NCBI GenBank assembly: GCA_947498935.1
Contig: CANMMM010000017.1
Location: 48,331 to 112,330 of the forward strand
Reading direction: 5' to 3'
DNA length: 64,000 nucleotides
From: an uncultured Aquimarina sp.
GTDB taxonomy: Bacteria > Bacteroidota > Bacteroidia > Flavobacteriales > Flavobacteriaceae
Shown here: one piece after another, positions 34,512-43,780 of the stretch
Layout: every line of letters begins with the position of its first letter
How positions within the stretch are numbered: the stretch's first letter is position 1
Program-made: the position numbers and the translations under genes
Notes under the pieces: generated by a model
What the model saw: only the letters and a program-made list of their open reading frames with translations
Told to the model about the DNA's origin: nothing
Databases searched by the model: none

Positions 34512-35795
34512 ATGAAATTGAACACTACTTTTTTTATGAAATGTATGAACCCTCAAAGACGCGTAACCCTCTGTGTCTGGGCGTTAGTATGCTGCATTGG
34601 TTTGCAAACTACCTCCGCACAATCAGTCGTAGAGAAGTATGGAAGATTACAGGTAAATGGAAGCTATGTAACTGCAGAAAATGGCGATAAGATCAGTTTG
34701 GCAGGGAATAGCCTGTTCTGGAGTAATGCGGGTGACGTAAGTGATTTTTATAATGCATTAACGGTTAATCATTTAGCCGATGATTGGAAGAGCGCATTTG
34801 TACGCATCGCTATTGGTGTAAAGGAAACATGGGATAATGGTACGGGATATATCGATAGCCCTACTGCCCAAACCGCCAAAGTAAGAACTGTGATAGATGC
34901 TGCTATTGCCAAAGGGATTTATGTAATCATCGACTGGCATACACATGCAGCGGAACTATACAAACCACAAGCGGTAAGCTTTTTTACAGAGATGGCAGAA
35001 CTTTATGGAGATAATGATCATATTATTTATGAAATTTTTAATGAGCCTATCAATCAACCTTGGAGTGATATAAAAAGTTATGCGGCAGATGTGATTGCAG
35101 GCATCAGGTCTAAAGATCCAGATAATTTGATTATCGTAGGAACTCCAGAATTTGATCAGCAAGTAGGTCTGGCTGCAGCAAGCCCTATAACAGGGGATCC
35201 TAACTTAGCATATACCATGCACTTTTATGCCGATTCGCATGGACAATTCCTTAGGGATCGTACATTACAGGCGATGAATGATGGTATTGCCTTGTTTGTT
35301 ACCGAGTTTGGAACCACACATTTTAGTGGAAATGGAGGATATAATCCTACCGAAAGTCAGATTTGGTTAGATTTCCTAAACGAAAATCATATTAGCTATG
35401 TAAACTGGAATGTGTCGGATAAGGACGAGGATTCTTCTATTGTGAATCCTAATAGAGGGGCACAGGGGTTGCTTAATGGAGAGCTAACAGCATCAGGGCA
35501 ATTTATGCGCAATCATATGAGAGCACGTTTTCAGGTATTATCGGTAGATGATTTTGTAATCAATGGAGAGAAAATAAAAATTGTACCGAACCCTGTACAA
35601 GACATCCTTTCTGTAATTTCGAAATTTAGTATAGATGCTATAAATATATATGATCTTACAGGAAGAGTCGTGTTGTCTAAAGAAGTAGCTACTATTAATC
35701 CAGCCCTAGATATACAATCTCTAAGTGCTGGAAACTATATGCTGCAACTCACTGCCGATGGTAAAAGTGCAGTAACTAAAATTACCAAATTTTAG
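34512..35795 (+). CDS. Secreted glycoside hydrolase family 5 endoglucanase with T9SS sorting domain
   Basis: A 427-residue secreted cellulase-type enzyme. The signal peptide ends near TTSAQ (residue 37). The catalytic domain (about 40-345) has the GH5 acid/base Glu178 in YEIFNEP and nucleophile Glu265 in FVTEFGTT, with VIIDWHTH and YTMHFYADSH also conserved; it looks like subfamily 2, the classical endo-1,4-beta-glucanases. The last 75 residues (IVPNPVQDILSV to LSAGNYMLQLTADGK) are a T9SS tail. The Met at residue 9 or 12 could be the true start. With the neighbouring protease and nuclease it forms a secreted polymer-degrading patch. A strong terminator follows. Confidence 0.94.
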   Translation: MKLNTTFFMKCMNPQRRVTLCVWALVCCIGLQTTSAQSVVEKYGRLQVNGSYVTAENGDKISLAGNSLFWSNAGDVSDFYNALTVNHLADDWKSAFVRIAIGVKETWDNGTGYIDSPTAQTAKVRTVIDAAIAKGIYVIIDWHTHAAELYKPQAVSFFTEMAELYGDNDHIIYEIFNEPINQPWSDIKSYAADVIAGIRSKDPDNLIIVGTPEFDQQVGLAAASPITGDPNLAYTMHFYADSHGQFLRDRTLQAMNDGIALFVTEFGTTHFSGNGGYNPTESQIWLDFLNENHISYVNWNVSDKDEDSSIVNPNRGAQGLLNGELTASGQFMRNHMRARFQVLSVDDFVINGEKIKIVPNPVQDILSVISKFSIDAINIYDLTGRVVLSKEVATINPALDIQSLSAGNYMLQLTADGKSAVTKITKF

Positions 35796-35832
35796 ATAAA
35801 AGATTGCACAAATACAGTTAAGTAAAGTACCT

Positions 35833-35868
35833 AAAAATCCCCATGATCATTATGATATGGGGATTTTT
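35833..35868. terminator. Bidirectional terminator between GH5 and metalloprotease
   Basis: AAAAATCCCCAT (35833-35844) pairs with ATGGGGATTTTT (35857-35868), flanked by A and T runs. It lies between two convergent genes. Confidence 0.88.
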
Positions 35869-35890
35869 TTATTTGTATGTATAAAGAGAA

Positions 35891-37780
35891 TTATTTTACA
35901 AATTTATGGGTATTGATAACGACACCGTTTTGCACTAATGTGACTATAAATACTCCTTTAGCTAAAGGGGTGGCATCTATTACATTTTCTTTGGTAGTAG
36001 TGTGTAATTGTTTTCTTCCCAACAAATCATATACGTTTACAGAAATGTCTTTGGCATCAGTAATAACTTCGATAGCAGTATTTGTTTTATTATAGAATAC
36101 ATCAATTGTTTGTTCTGTAGTAGTAGCTAGATCATTAAAAGAGGCTTTATTTTTAGTACTCTCTTCAAAAGTATCTAGAACACATGCGTTTTTATCCAAT
36201 TTGCAGATGCTGTATGCTATTGATTTAGCTTTTTTAGTTCTAAATTCTATTGTATAGAAAGTATCAACTTTTCCAGAAAAGCTACGTTGGTAATATCCGT
36301 TTTTTAAGGTAGCTTTTTTACAGTCATTATCTACACAAAGTTGGTAGCCCTTCTTGTTACCTATAGAAGGGGTCGCTTTTTTGTATACAATTGCTTTCTT
36401 GTTACTTTTAGTGATTCCAAATTCATTGCAAGCGAATTTTTGCGCACTTTCTTGGTCACAAAACCTAGGGATGTAATATTCTTTGATATTAAACAAATCC
36501 CCATTACTAAATTCTATAAAAAGAGAAATTGTGTAATTGTTAGAAGGGTTAAATTTAAATTTCTGAGGAGTTAAAGGGTTTTCGGAAAAATCTAATTCGC
36601 TGAAATTTTCTTGTTGTCCTAATAATTCAGGAGCATCTATGAGCATAGTTGCAAAATCGATATTTTTTGCAGTTTTTGGATCAGTATCTATCCGTACCAT
36701 TGTATTACCAAGCCCATCAGAATTAAATTCTAGAGAGATGTTATTACTTTTTATAGAACAAGCCGTACGTGTATCAGGTATACTCGCATTGTATAGGTCA
36801 AAAATATCTTTTTTAAGTTCTTCATTTTTATAGGAGAGATGATTTCTAGAAATCTCAAAACCAGCTCGTATACGTACTAATTGCTCATTTGTAAATCCAG
36901 TAGGATCTATACATGCTATAATGGGAGAAGGATTCATAAGATTAGAAAAATCAGGCTTATATAGAGTGCCATTAGTATCTTTCTCGGTAGTGGTATAAAC
37001 ACATGTGTCTGTATTAATATTAGCAATTTTAAAATCAGGAGCAGCAGGAGTGTCGCAAATTAAATCCCCCGTAAATTTACAGTCAGATCCATCTACTTTA
37101 GAGAATTTAAACGTGGTTTCTTCTATGTGGAGTAAGGATAAATAATGTCCTAACTCATGGATAAAACCATTAGTTTTTTCAAAGAAAATAGGTCTACAGA
37201 CTAAAAAGCTTCCTTCCTGAAAACTACCTACACTGGCAATACCTCCTATTGAATTGTGTACAGTTTTTCCGTCTTTATTGATTTTTTGTTTAAAAGAAGG
37301 GACAATAATCAGGTTGAGTTTATCAGCCTTACCATATGTGTTTTGTACCGCTAGGATATTAGAAGGAGTCGGATCAAACCCCTTTTGTGGGGCATTAGCT
37401 AATAGAAGTTTATCATCTTTTACATAGGTGATTTCTCCAGTGAATTGTAAACTTAATTTTACCTTTCGTAAAAGTTTATTACTCTTATTAATCGCATCTT
37501 GTATATTAAAGATAGAAACAGTTGGTGAATTTTGATCTTCGTTTCTAATATCTATAATATGAATTGGGATAATTTTTTCATCGAGTTGTTCAAGCCCTTT
37601 TTGTTTGATTTCGTCCATTCGTTTTCGAATCTGACGCTGTGTTCTGGGTAATTGAGCAATTGATTTGGTGAAGTTTGGAGTGATACTTTTAGTACCACAT
37701 TGCGAGATTTCTTGTGCTGTTATAAAATTTGTAAAAAGAAACGTACAAAAGCATAAAATTAATTGAATGTTTTTTAACAT
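35891..37780 (-). CDS. Secreted M43-like zinc metalloprotease with T9SS sorting domain
   Basis: A 629-residue secreted protease. The signal peptide ends near FITAQ. The zinc site is HELGHYLSLLH: His208, Glu209 (base), His212 and His218, the metzincin pattern HExxHxxxxxH, with a Met-turn in SNLMNPSPI near residue 285. This best fits the pappalysin-like M43 group common in Bacteroidota. A C-terminal beta region with several Cys-containing repeats (SIAYSICKLDKNAC, SGKVDTFYTI) precedes the T9SS tail (NVYDLLGRKQL, PLAKGVFIVTLV). It converges on the GH5 gene. The target protein is unknown. Confidence 0.92.
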   Translation of the reverse strand: MLKNIQLILCFCTFLFTNFITAQEISQCGTKSITPNFTKSIAQLPRTQRQIRKRMDEIKQKGLEQLDEKIIPIHIIDIRNEDQNSPTVSIFNIQDAINKSNKLLRKVKLSLQFTGEITYVKDDKLLLANAPQKGFDPTPSNILAVQNTYGKADKLNLIIVPSFKQKINKDGKTVHNSIGGIASVGSFQEGSFLVCRPIFFEKTNGFIHELGHYLSLLHIEETTFKFSKVDGSDCKFTGDLICDTPAAPDFKIANINTDTCVYTTTEKDTNGTLYKPDFSNLMNPSPIIACIDPTGFTNEQLVRIRAGFEISRNHLSYKNEELKKDIFDLYNASIPDTRTACSIKSNNISLEFNSDGLGNTMVRIDTDPKTAKNIDFATMLIDAPELLGQQENFSELDFSENPLTPQKFKFNPSNNYTISLFIEFSNGDLFNIKEYYIPRFCDQESAQKFACNEFGITKSNKKAIVYKKATPSIGNKKGYQLCVDNDCKKATLKNGYYQRSFSGKVDTFYTIEFRTKKAKSIAYSICKLDKNACVLDTFEESTKNKASFNDLATTTEQTIDVFYNKTNTAIEVITDAKDISVNVYDLLGRKQLHTTTKENVIDATPLAKGVFIVTLVQNGVVINTHKFVK

Positions 37781-38147
37781 TAATTATAGATTTAGGGGGT
37801 TAATTTTTTTTCGGGGGGCAAAATTAATACCTGTATCGGGTAATTCATCGAAGGATTGTATTAAGCTCTTGTATTATTTTATGAAGTGTGTCTTACAGTG
37901 TATAAAAAGCTTTTTTTGCTATATAAACGACGGTATCTAGCTGTTTTTATTCTTTTTTGTAAGAAAAAAGCTTCTTTTTTGGTGATAAGTGGTTTATGTA
38001 AAGGAAGTTGTTTTAGAAGTGCTGAAATGGGGGAAGAGAAGAGTGTGAAAAAATACTGGTAAAATAAGGTAGTTATATTGTTTGCCTTTTTTATTGCTGA
38101 GTACGTGGCGATAAAAACCTGATGATGTTTTATCGTTTAGATATAGT
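37781..38147. other. Gene-free stretch between metalloprotease and clpB
   Basis: It contains a blurred family B trace at about 37883-37945 (ATGAAGTGTGTCTTACAGTGTATAAA, then GCTATATAAACGACGG). No open frame or RNA gene is convincing. The metalloprotease promoter should lie at its left edge, but no clear TAnnTTTG box is seen on the minus strand near 37800. Confidence 0.35.
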
Positions 38148-38187
38148 AATACACCCTCTTGTGGTAAGTGTTACAAGAGGATGTATT
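38148..38187 (-). terminator. Hairpin downstream of clpB
   Basis: AATACACCCTCTTGT (38148-38162) pairs with ACAAGAGGATGTATT (38173-38187) with one mismatch. It lies 23 bases past the clpB stop. There is no clear U-run, so it may act as a stabilising 3' hairpin. Confidence 0.6.
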
Positions 38188-38210
38188 GAAGTATATGCTA
38201 TATTTTATGG

Positions 38211-40817
38211 CTACTGGTTGTTAATCGCAGTCAATTGATTTCTAAATACTAATTGGCTGTCAAACTCATCTAATACAATGGCACTCTCTGTTGTTACACG
38301 ACCTGCCAAAATCTCTTTGGATAATTTGTTAAGGACTTCTTTTTGCAGGGCTCTCTTTACAGGTCTAGCTCCAAACTCGGGTTCAAAGCTTTTTTCGCTC
38401 AGAAAAGCAATGGCTTGTTCTGTAGCCTCTAAGCGTATCTGTTGTTTAGACAGCATTTTTCCGATTTGCTGTAATTGAATGCTTACAATTTGTGCAATAT
38501 CTTGTTTGGTTAATGGGGAGAACAAGATAATATCATCAATACGATTTAAAAATTCAGGGCGTACGGTTTGTTTGAGTAACCCTAACACTTCTACTTTGGC
38601 TGTTTCCATGGCTGCATCGACAGCTTTGATCGTTTCGAATTTTTCTTGGATGATCTGACTTCCCATATTACTAGTCATGATAATGATGGTGTTTCTAAAA
38701 TCAGCGACACGCCCTTTATTATCAGTAAGCCTTCCTTCATCCAACACTTGTAATAAGATATTAAAGGTATCGGGATGCGCTTTCTCTATTTCGTCTAGGA
38801 GTATGACAGAATAGGGTTTTCTTCTCACAGCTTCTGTGAGCTGTCCACCTTCTTCATAACCTACATATCCAGGAGGTGCTCCTACTAATCTACTTACTGC
38901 ATGACGCTCTTGATACTCACTCATATCGATTCGGGTCATGGCATTCTCGTCATTAAACAAGTATTCGGCCAATGCTTTGGCTAATTCTGTTTTTCCTACC
39001 CCAGTGGTACCTAAGAATAAGAAAGAACCAATGGGTTTTTTCTGATCCTGTAATCCAGCTCTACTTCTACGTACTGCATCGCTGACCGCTTGTATGGCTT
39101 CTGCCTGTCCGATGACACGTTTCTGTAACTCATCTTCTAGTACTAATAATTTTTCACGTTCGCTTTGTAGCATCTTAGTTACAGGAACGCCCGTCCATTT
39201 AGCGACTACCTCTGCAATATCATCATTGGTTACTTCTTCTTTAATCAGCGAAGTATTGCTTTGTTGTTCTTGTAATTGCAGTTGGAGTGTGTCTAATTTT
39301 TCTTGTGCTTCTTTGATCTTTCCGTAGCGTAATTCGGCGACAGCTCCGTAGTCTCCGTTACGCTCGGCACGTTCTGCATCCGTTTTATATGTTTCGATAG
39401 CAGTTTTCGTGTTTTGGATGGCATCCACTACATCTTTTTCAGATTTCCACTTAGAATAAATGGTAGCACGTTCTTCCTTGCTATTGGCCAGTTCCTCGTG
39501 CAGCGTTTTTAGCTTGACAGTATCGTTTTCGCGTTTGATAGCCTCAATTTCGATTTCTAACTGCATGATTCTACGGTCTAGGACATCCAATTCTTCGGGT
39601 TTAGAATTGATTTCCATACGCAGTTTAGAAGCGGCTTCATCAATCAAATCAATCGCTTTGTCTGGTAAGAAGCGATTGGTAATATAACGCTGTGATAAGG
39701 TGACGGCTGCAATAATAGCTTCGTCCTTGATACGAACTTTATGATGTGTTTCGTATTTTTCTTTGATGCCTCTTAAGATAGAAATAGCACTTTCTGTATC
39801 GGGTTCGTCTACTAGTACTTTCTGAAAACGTCTTTCTAGTGCTTTGTCTTTTTCAAAATATTTTTGATACTCATCCAATGTAGTAGCACCAATGGCTCTT
39901 AGTTCTCCTCTGGCTAGGGCAGGTTTTAGGATATTGGCAGCGTCCATAGCGCCTTGGCCACCTCCAGCACCTACGAGGGTGTGGATCTCATCGATAAATA
40001 ATACGATGTCCCCATCGCTTGTGGTAACCTCTTTTACCACAGATTTCAGGCGTTCTTCGAACTCTCCTTTGAACTTAGCGCCAGCAATCAGTGCGCCCAT
40101 GTCTAAGGAGTATATTTGTTTGTTTTTTAAATTTTCGGGCACATCTCCGGCTATGATTCTATGCGCTAATCCTTCTGCAATAGCTGTTTTTCCTACCCCT
40201 GGTTCTCCTACGAGCATTGGATTATTTTTGGTGCGTCTCGATAGGATTTGTAAAATTCTACGGATCTCTTCGTCGCGCCCTATTACAGGATCTAGTTTTC
40301 CACTTTCGGCTAGTGCGTTGAGGTTTTTTGCATATTTGCTAAGCGATTGATAGGTGTCTTCTGCGTTTTGGGAGGTAATCCGTTCTCCATTTCTAATTTC
40401 TTGGATCGCTTCTGTTAGGTGCTGATGCGTTACTCCTTGATCTTTTAGGATCTGTGCGATCTTACTCTTAGAGCCAAAAATCGCTAGCAGTAGGTGTTCG
40501 ATCGCTACGAATTCATCTTTCATTTTTTTAGCGATACTGTTTGCTTCCTGTAGGGTAGTGGTTGCTTCTCTAGATAATTGTAGCTCTCCGCCACTCACTT
40601 TTGGAAAACTAGCTAGTGTACTGTCGAGTATTTGTGCGATTATAGTGCTATTGACCTGTAGCTTTTTAAGTAGAAAAGGTAATACACTTTCATCTACCGA
40701 AAAAATAGCTTTAAATAGGTGTTCATTTTCTATTTGCTGATGCCCGTATTCATGCGCAAGTTGTTGGGCTTGCTGAATGGCTTCTTGGGATTTTATCGTA
40801 AAGTTGTTAAAATTCAT
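38211..40817 (-). CDS. clpB: ATP-dependent chaperone ClpB
   Basis: ClpB is a hexameric AAA+ disaggregase that works with DnaK to recover aggregated proteins. The 868-residue product has the N-terminal repeat domain, NBD1 with GEPGVGKT and FIDEIHTLVG, a coiled-coil middle domain (about 405-525, rich in Glu/Arg/Lys), and NBD2 with GTTGVGKTELAKALAE and MSEYQERHAVSRLVGAPPGYVGYEEGG. The start is the ATG at 40817 (MNFNNFTIKSQEAIQ), which is the family start; 14 further codons upstream in frame are not. It is transcribed alone. Confidence 0.97.
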   Translation of the reverse strand: MNFNNFTIKSQEAIQQAQQLAHEYGHQQIENEHLFKAIFSVDESVLPFLLKKLQVNSTIIAQILDSTLASFPKVSGGELQLSREATTTLQEANSIAKKMKDEFVAIEHLLLAIFGSKSKIAQILKDQGVTHQHLTEAIQEIRNGERITSQNAEDTYQSLSKYAKNLNALAESGKLDPVIGRDEEIRRILQILSRRTKNNPMLVGEPGVGKTAIAEGLAHRIIAGDVPENLKNKQIYSLDMGALIAGAKFKGEFEERLKSVVKEVTTSDGDIVLFIDEIHTLVGAGGGQGAMDAANILKPALARGELRAIGATTLDEYQKYFEKDKALERRFQKVLVDEPDTESAISILRGIKEKYETHHKVRIKDEAIIAAVTLSQRYITNRFLPDKAIDLIDEAASKLRMEINSKPEELDVLDRRIMQLEIEIEAIKRENDTVKLKTLHEELANSKEERATIYSKWKSEKDVVDAIQNTKTAIETYKTDAERAERNGDYGAVAELRYGKIKEAQEKLDTLQLQLQEQQSNTSLIKEEVTNDDIAEVVAKWTGVPVTKMLQSEREKLLVLEDELQKRVIGQAEAIQAVSDAVRRSRAGLQDQKKPIGSFLFLGTTGVGKTELAKALAEYLFNDENAMTRIDMSEYQERHAVSRLVGAPPGYVGYEEGGQLTEAVRRKPYSVILLDEIEKAHPDTFNILLQVLDEGRLTDNKGRVADFRNTIIIMTSNMGSQIIQEKFETIKAVDAAMETAKVEVLGLLKQTVRPEFLNRIDDIILFSPLTKQDIAQIVSIQLQQIGKMLSKQQIRLEATEQAIAFLSEKSFEPEFGARPVKRALQKEVLNKLSKEILAGRVTTESAIVLDEFDSQLVFRNQLTAINNQ

Positions 40818-40986
40818 TGTTTTGTTTGTTGGGTTCGAAATATAAGAAGCAATTAACATTCCTAGGATATAAAAGTGTCAAAATGTCTATTTCTGCTAGA
40901 GTTTTACTGACTTTTTGGCTGATGTGTGTTTTTAAATGCTATTCCGATTCGTATTATGAGGGCTGTTTATGGGTTGTTTGTAGTAT

Positions 40987-41020
40987 ATCGTATATCAAAA
41001 ATTATATAAGGATATACGAT
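40987..41020. promoter_or_regulatory. Perfect 10-bp inverted repeat between clpB and ytxJ
   Basis: ATCGTATATC (40987-40996) and GATATACGAT (41011-41020) are perfect complements around a 14-base A/T loop. It lies about 170 bases from both divergent starts, a position suited to an operator or a structured leader. No known regulator site is recognised. The rest of the 371-base gap holds nothing clear. Confidence 0.45.
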
Positions 41021-41188
41021 CTATAACGACTAATACTTCAAAAATACGATACTTTAAAAAGGGGGATTGTAGCTAGTTCGTAGAAGTAGTTTAAATTTTT
41101 TGTGATTTGCTGTAAAATCAAAAAGTTAAGATGAGTTCTATAAAAATGATTTGATTAGTTTTGTAATCCTTTAAAAAAAACAATTAGA

Positions 41189-41581
41189 ATGGGAATATTT
41201 AGTAAGCTATTTGGTAATGGAGAAAAAGAAGAGGAAAACAAGAAAGCGCTGCCATGGAGACCGCTGACCCAATTAGCGCAATTAGACGAAATCGCCAAGA
41301 ATTCTAAGAATAAGACACAGGTAATTTTTAAACATTCTACGCGATGTGGTATCAGTAGAATGGTGATACGCAATTTCGAAAGTAGTTATGATATAGCAGA
41401 TGAAGGTGTAGATCTGTATTACCTAGATTTATTAAATCATCGCGATATTTCTTCAGAGATTGCAGCTAAGTTTCAGATATTTCACGAATCACCACAATTG
41501 TTAGTGATCCGAAATGGAGAGACGATACATCATGCCTCTCACAGTTCGATCAGTGCTCAGGTATTACACCAATTTGTATAA
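41189..41581 (+). CDS. ytxJ: Bacilliredoxin-like protein YtxJ
   Basis: A 130-residue thioredoxin-fold protein of the YtxJ family, recognised by the monothiol active site Cys53 in FKHSTRCGIS and the later ESPQLLVIRNGE. YtxJ proteins act in bacillithiol-dependent redox control, reducing protein-bacillithiol disulphides; Flavobacteriia commonly make bacillithiol, though synthesis genes are not in this window. Thioredoxin's second cysteine is absent. The gene is transcribed alone, and a full repeat B copy begins 12 bases after its stop. Confidence 0.88.
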   Translation: MGIFSKLFGNGEKEEENKKALPWRPLTQLAQLDEIAKNSKNKTQVIFKHSTRCGISRMVIRNFESSYDIADEGVDLYYLDLLNHRDISSEIAAKFQIFHESPQLLVIRNGETIHHASHSSISAQVLHQFV

Positions 41582-41592
41582 TATATAGTATC

Positions 41593-41751
41593 AAGTGGTT
41601 TACACTTTTTTCAATTTGCTATAAAAACGATTTATTGTACTTAAATTTTGCAATTTTTGAGTTTCGTAGCGCTGCTATGCAGCTAAAAAATCACTGTATT
41701 TGATCACAAAATCTTGGTTTTTCGCTGAAATCAAAAAAGTTTAAACCACTT
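41593..41751. repeat. Repeat family B, copy B9 (full length, near consensus)
   Basis: A 159-bp copy from AAGTGGTTTACACTTTTTTC to GTTTAAACCACTTC. It contains all family blocks: CAATTTGCTATAAAAACGAT, AAATTTTGCAATTTTTGAG, GTAGCGCTGCTATGCAGC, TTGATCACAAAATCTTGG and TTCGCTGAAATCAAAAAAG. It lies between the convergent ytxJ and crp-like genes and may act as a terminator. Confidence 0.93.
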
Positions 41752-41773
41752 CTAAGACTACTATCTGTAGTAG

Positions 41774-42370
41774 CTAGCGATATACTTTTCGATCTTTAAT
41801 GATCAATTCTTTTCTTTTTTCCAATTTTTTAATGGTACGTATCACTGTTTCTACACGCAGTCCTGTGAGGTCTGCTAATTGCTGTCTGGTCAGTGGTATT
41901 TTATAAGGAGTATCTATTGTTGTAGGATGGTTTTCTTTTTTGAAATAATCAATGATCCTTAGAATACGGTGTTCGGGTTCTTGCATCGAGATTTCAGAGA
42001 CCATCATTGCTTTGTAATATAGTCGCAGTGCTAATAGACTCGTAAACTTGCTGTGCAATTCTGGGTGTTGCGTAAGAATGGCTAAAAATGCAGTTTTGGG
42101 TAGCTGCCATACTTCTGTTTGCGAAATCGCTTCGGCATTAGCAGGGTAGGTAAAGTCACCAAACAAGGGAGGTTCTCCAAAACTTTTTCCAGCTTCAAAA
42201 ATTCCTTGAATATGTTCCTTGCCATCTGCATTGATGTTGTTCATCTTTACAGCTCCTGTATGTACCTGAAAGTAGTAGCGTGCTTTAGCCCCCTCTTGAA
42301 AGAGTAGTGTCCCTTTTGGAAATGTTTTTAGAGAGGCACCAGCAGCAAGTAAGAGCTCTGTAGCAATCAT
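41774..42370 (-). CDS. Crp/Fnr family transcriptional regulator
   Basis: A 198-residue regulator with an N-terminal cNMP-binding domain (for example GAVKMNNINADGKEHIQGIFEAGKSFGE) and a C-terminal winged helix with LTRQQLADLTGLRVETVIRTIK near residues 161-182. No Fe-S cysteine ligands are present. It resembles the Bacteroidota members that respond to envelope or redox conditions, but its signal and targets are unknown. It is separate from the smaller Crp/Fnr at 5.5-6.0 kb, sharing only the general fold. A lipoprotein gene lies upstream on the same strand. Confidence 0.92.
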   Translation of the reverse strand: MIATELLLAAGASLKTFPKGTLLFQEGAKARYYFQVHTGAVKMNNINADGKEHIQGIFEAGKSFGEPPLFGDFTYPANAEAISQTEVWQLPKTAFLAILTQHPELHSKFTSLLALRLYYKAMMVSEISMQEPEHRILRIIDYFKKENHPTTIDTPYKIPLTRQQLADLTGLRVETVIRTIKKLEKRKELIIKDRKVYR

Positions 42371-42396
42371 AACTTGATAGAATGAATCATGATATA

Positions 42397-43584
42397 TTAG
42401 TTAAACTGATATCGGGTAATGATATTTTTTAACCTGTTTTTTATATCCTCTCCTGCATCGTATACCATTTGCTCATTCGTAGGAAAGGGAACAGATTGTA
42501 GTCCTAAGAAACGGATTAAATCATCATCTAGTGCTCTTTTGTCTCCTTTGTAATCCGCATAGATATGTTCGAAAATATACTCACTAGATAGAGGAAATGT
42601 ATCTAGGAGTTGATTGGTTTGTAGATTTTTATACCGTACATTGCCTACTACATTTGTAGCTTTGAACTGCGTAAACTCATAATAAGAGCAGCGTACTTTT
42701 ACAGTTTTGTCTACTTTTATTTTTTTGCCCTCTTCGTCTAAAACATGTTCGCCATTATCATCTAGGAGGTATTCCCAACCGTCTGTCACTACTTTTTCTT
42801 TTTCTAATTGTCGTTCTTTGATTTGTTCTGGCGATATATGGATTTCTCTAAAAGAAACTTCCATCTCATAATCATAGGTCGTATTTCGTTGGGGCTGGCT
42901 ATGATACACGGTCCACAGGTCATTCAATCCGTAGGTACTAAAATTCAGCATATCGGCTTCTAGTCGTCTAGGGATGATTACATTGGTCTTGTTTTTCATC
43001 AATACTTTTACGAAATCAGTTCCTTTATAGTGAGCTTCTTCTATGAGTCGGTGGGTGTTCTTATAATTAGGATTAATCTTGTCTAGATACTTTAAATCTT
43101 TATACACAGCTCGGTATTGTGTTTTATTACCAGCACTAGCTAATAGTTTCTGGGCATTGTTGTACAAGTAATCTGATAATTTATTTTTGGTAGTAATGAT
43201 TTTTTGGTCATACGTTTGCATTTCGAAATTCGCATTTCTACCTTGTTCTGTATGATATAGAGGGGTTAGGGGTTTTATTTGCTCTTGTCTGGCGTGCAGT
43301 GTTAAATAGGTGTTGTATATTTTTTCTAGTTTGGCTGGATTTCCTTCTTTTTCCATAAAAGTAATCGCGTCTATATCCCGTTTATTAGCTTTGTCATATG
43401 CATCTTCGAGCATTAGAATATAAGGTTGCTTGCTTTTTTTGGTTTTGTTATTTCGTAACTTGGTAAGGGCGATTTGAATGGCTTGATCATAATTGCCGCT
43501 ATGTAGTGCTTTGGCCGTTTTTTTTACACTATTGCATGCAGTAAAACCAATAATGATGGCAATGAGGGGTAGTATTTTTTTCAT
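42397..43584 (-). CDS. Lipoprotein with helical repeat-like N-terminus
   Basis: A 395-residue lipoprotein with signal MKKILPLIAIIIGFTAC; lipobox FTAC with Cys17. The N-terminal third looks like a tetratricopeptide-type helical array (KALHSGNYDQAIQIALTKL), and the rest is mixed with a YEYTQ-like strand pattern and a C-terminal DAGEDIKNRL helix. The start is the ATG at 43584; eight more codons upstream in frame lack the signal. Likely at the outer or inner membrane periplasmic face. No family is recognised with confidence. Confidence 0.75.
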   Translation of the reverse strand: MKKILPLIAIIIGFTACNSVKKTAKALHSGNYDQAIQIALTKLRNNKTKKSKQPYILMLEDAYDKANKRDIDAITFMEKEGNPAKLEKIYNTYLTLHARQEQIKPLTPLYHTEQGRNANFEMQTYDQKIITTKNKLSDYLYNNAQKLLASAGNKTQYRAVYKDLKYLDKINPNYKNTHRLIEEAHYKGTDFVKVLMKNKTNVIIPRRLEADMLNFSTYGLNDLWTVYHSQPQRNTTYDYEMEVSFREIHISPEQIKERQLEKEKVVTDGWEYLLDDNGEHVLDEEGKKIKVDKTVKVRCSYYEFTQFKATNVVGNVRYKNLQTNQLLDTFPLSSEYIFEHIYADYKGDKRALDDDLIRFLGLQSVPFPTNEQMVYDAGEDIKNRLKNIITRYQFN

Positions 43585-43780
43585 AATTAATGTAGGTTTT
43601 GGGATCATTATCCAATTTTGATGCCAAATTTTTATAGAAAAAGCCTGAAAAACAAAAATAAGATAGTCTACTGATGGTATTCGCTACGGTGTAATCAAAG
43701 ATAACACAATAATCGTTTGATCAACTAGTATACGATCATTTCTGTATTTCAGGCTTGGTGCTTACCTGCATTTGGGCGAA

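Noticed and set aside
38278..40740. Plus-strand frames of 60-150 codons opposite clpB
   Set aside because: They are shadows of clpB with Ser/Leu-rich nonsense composition.
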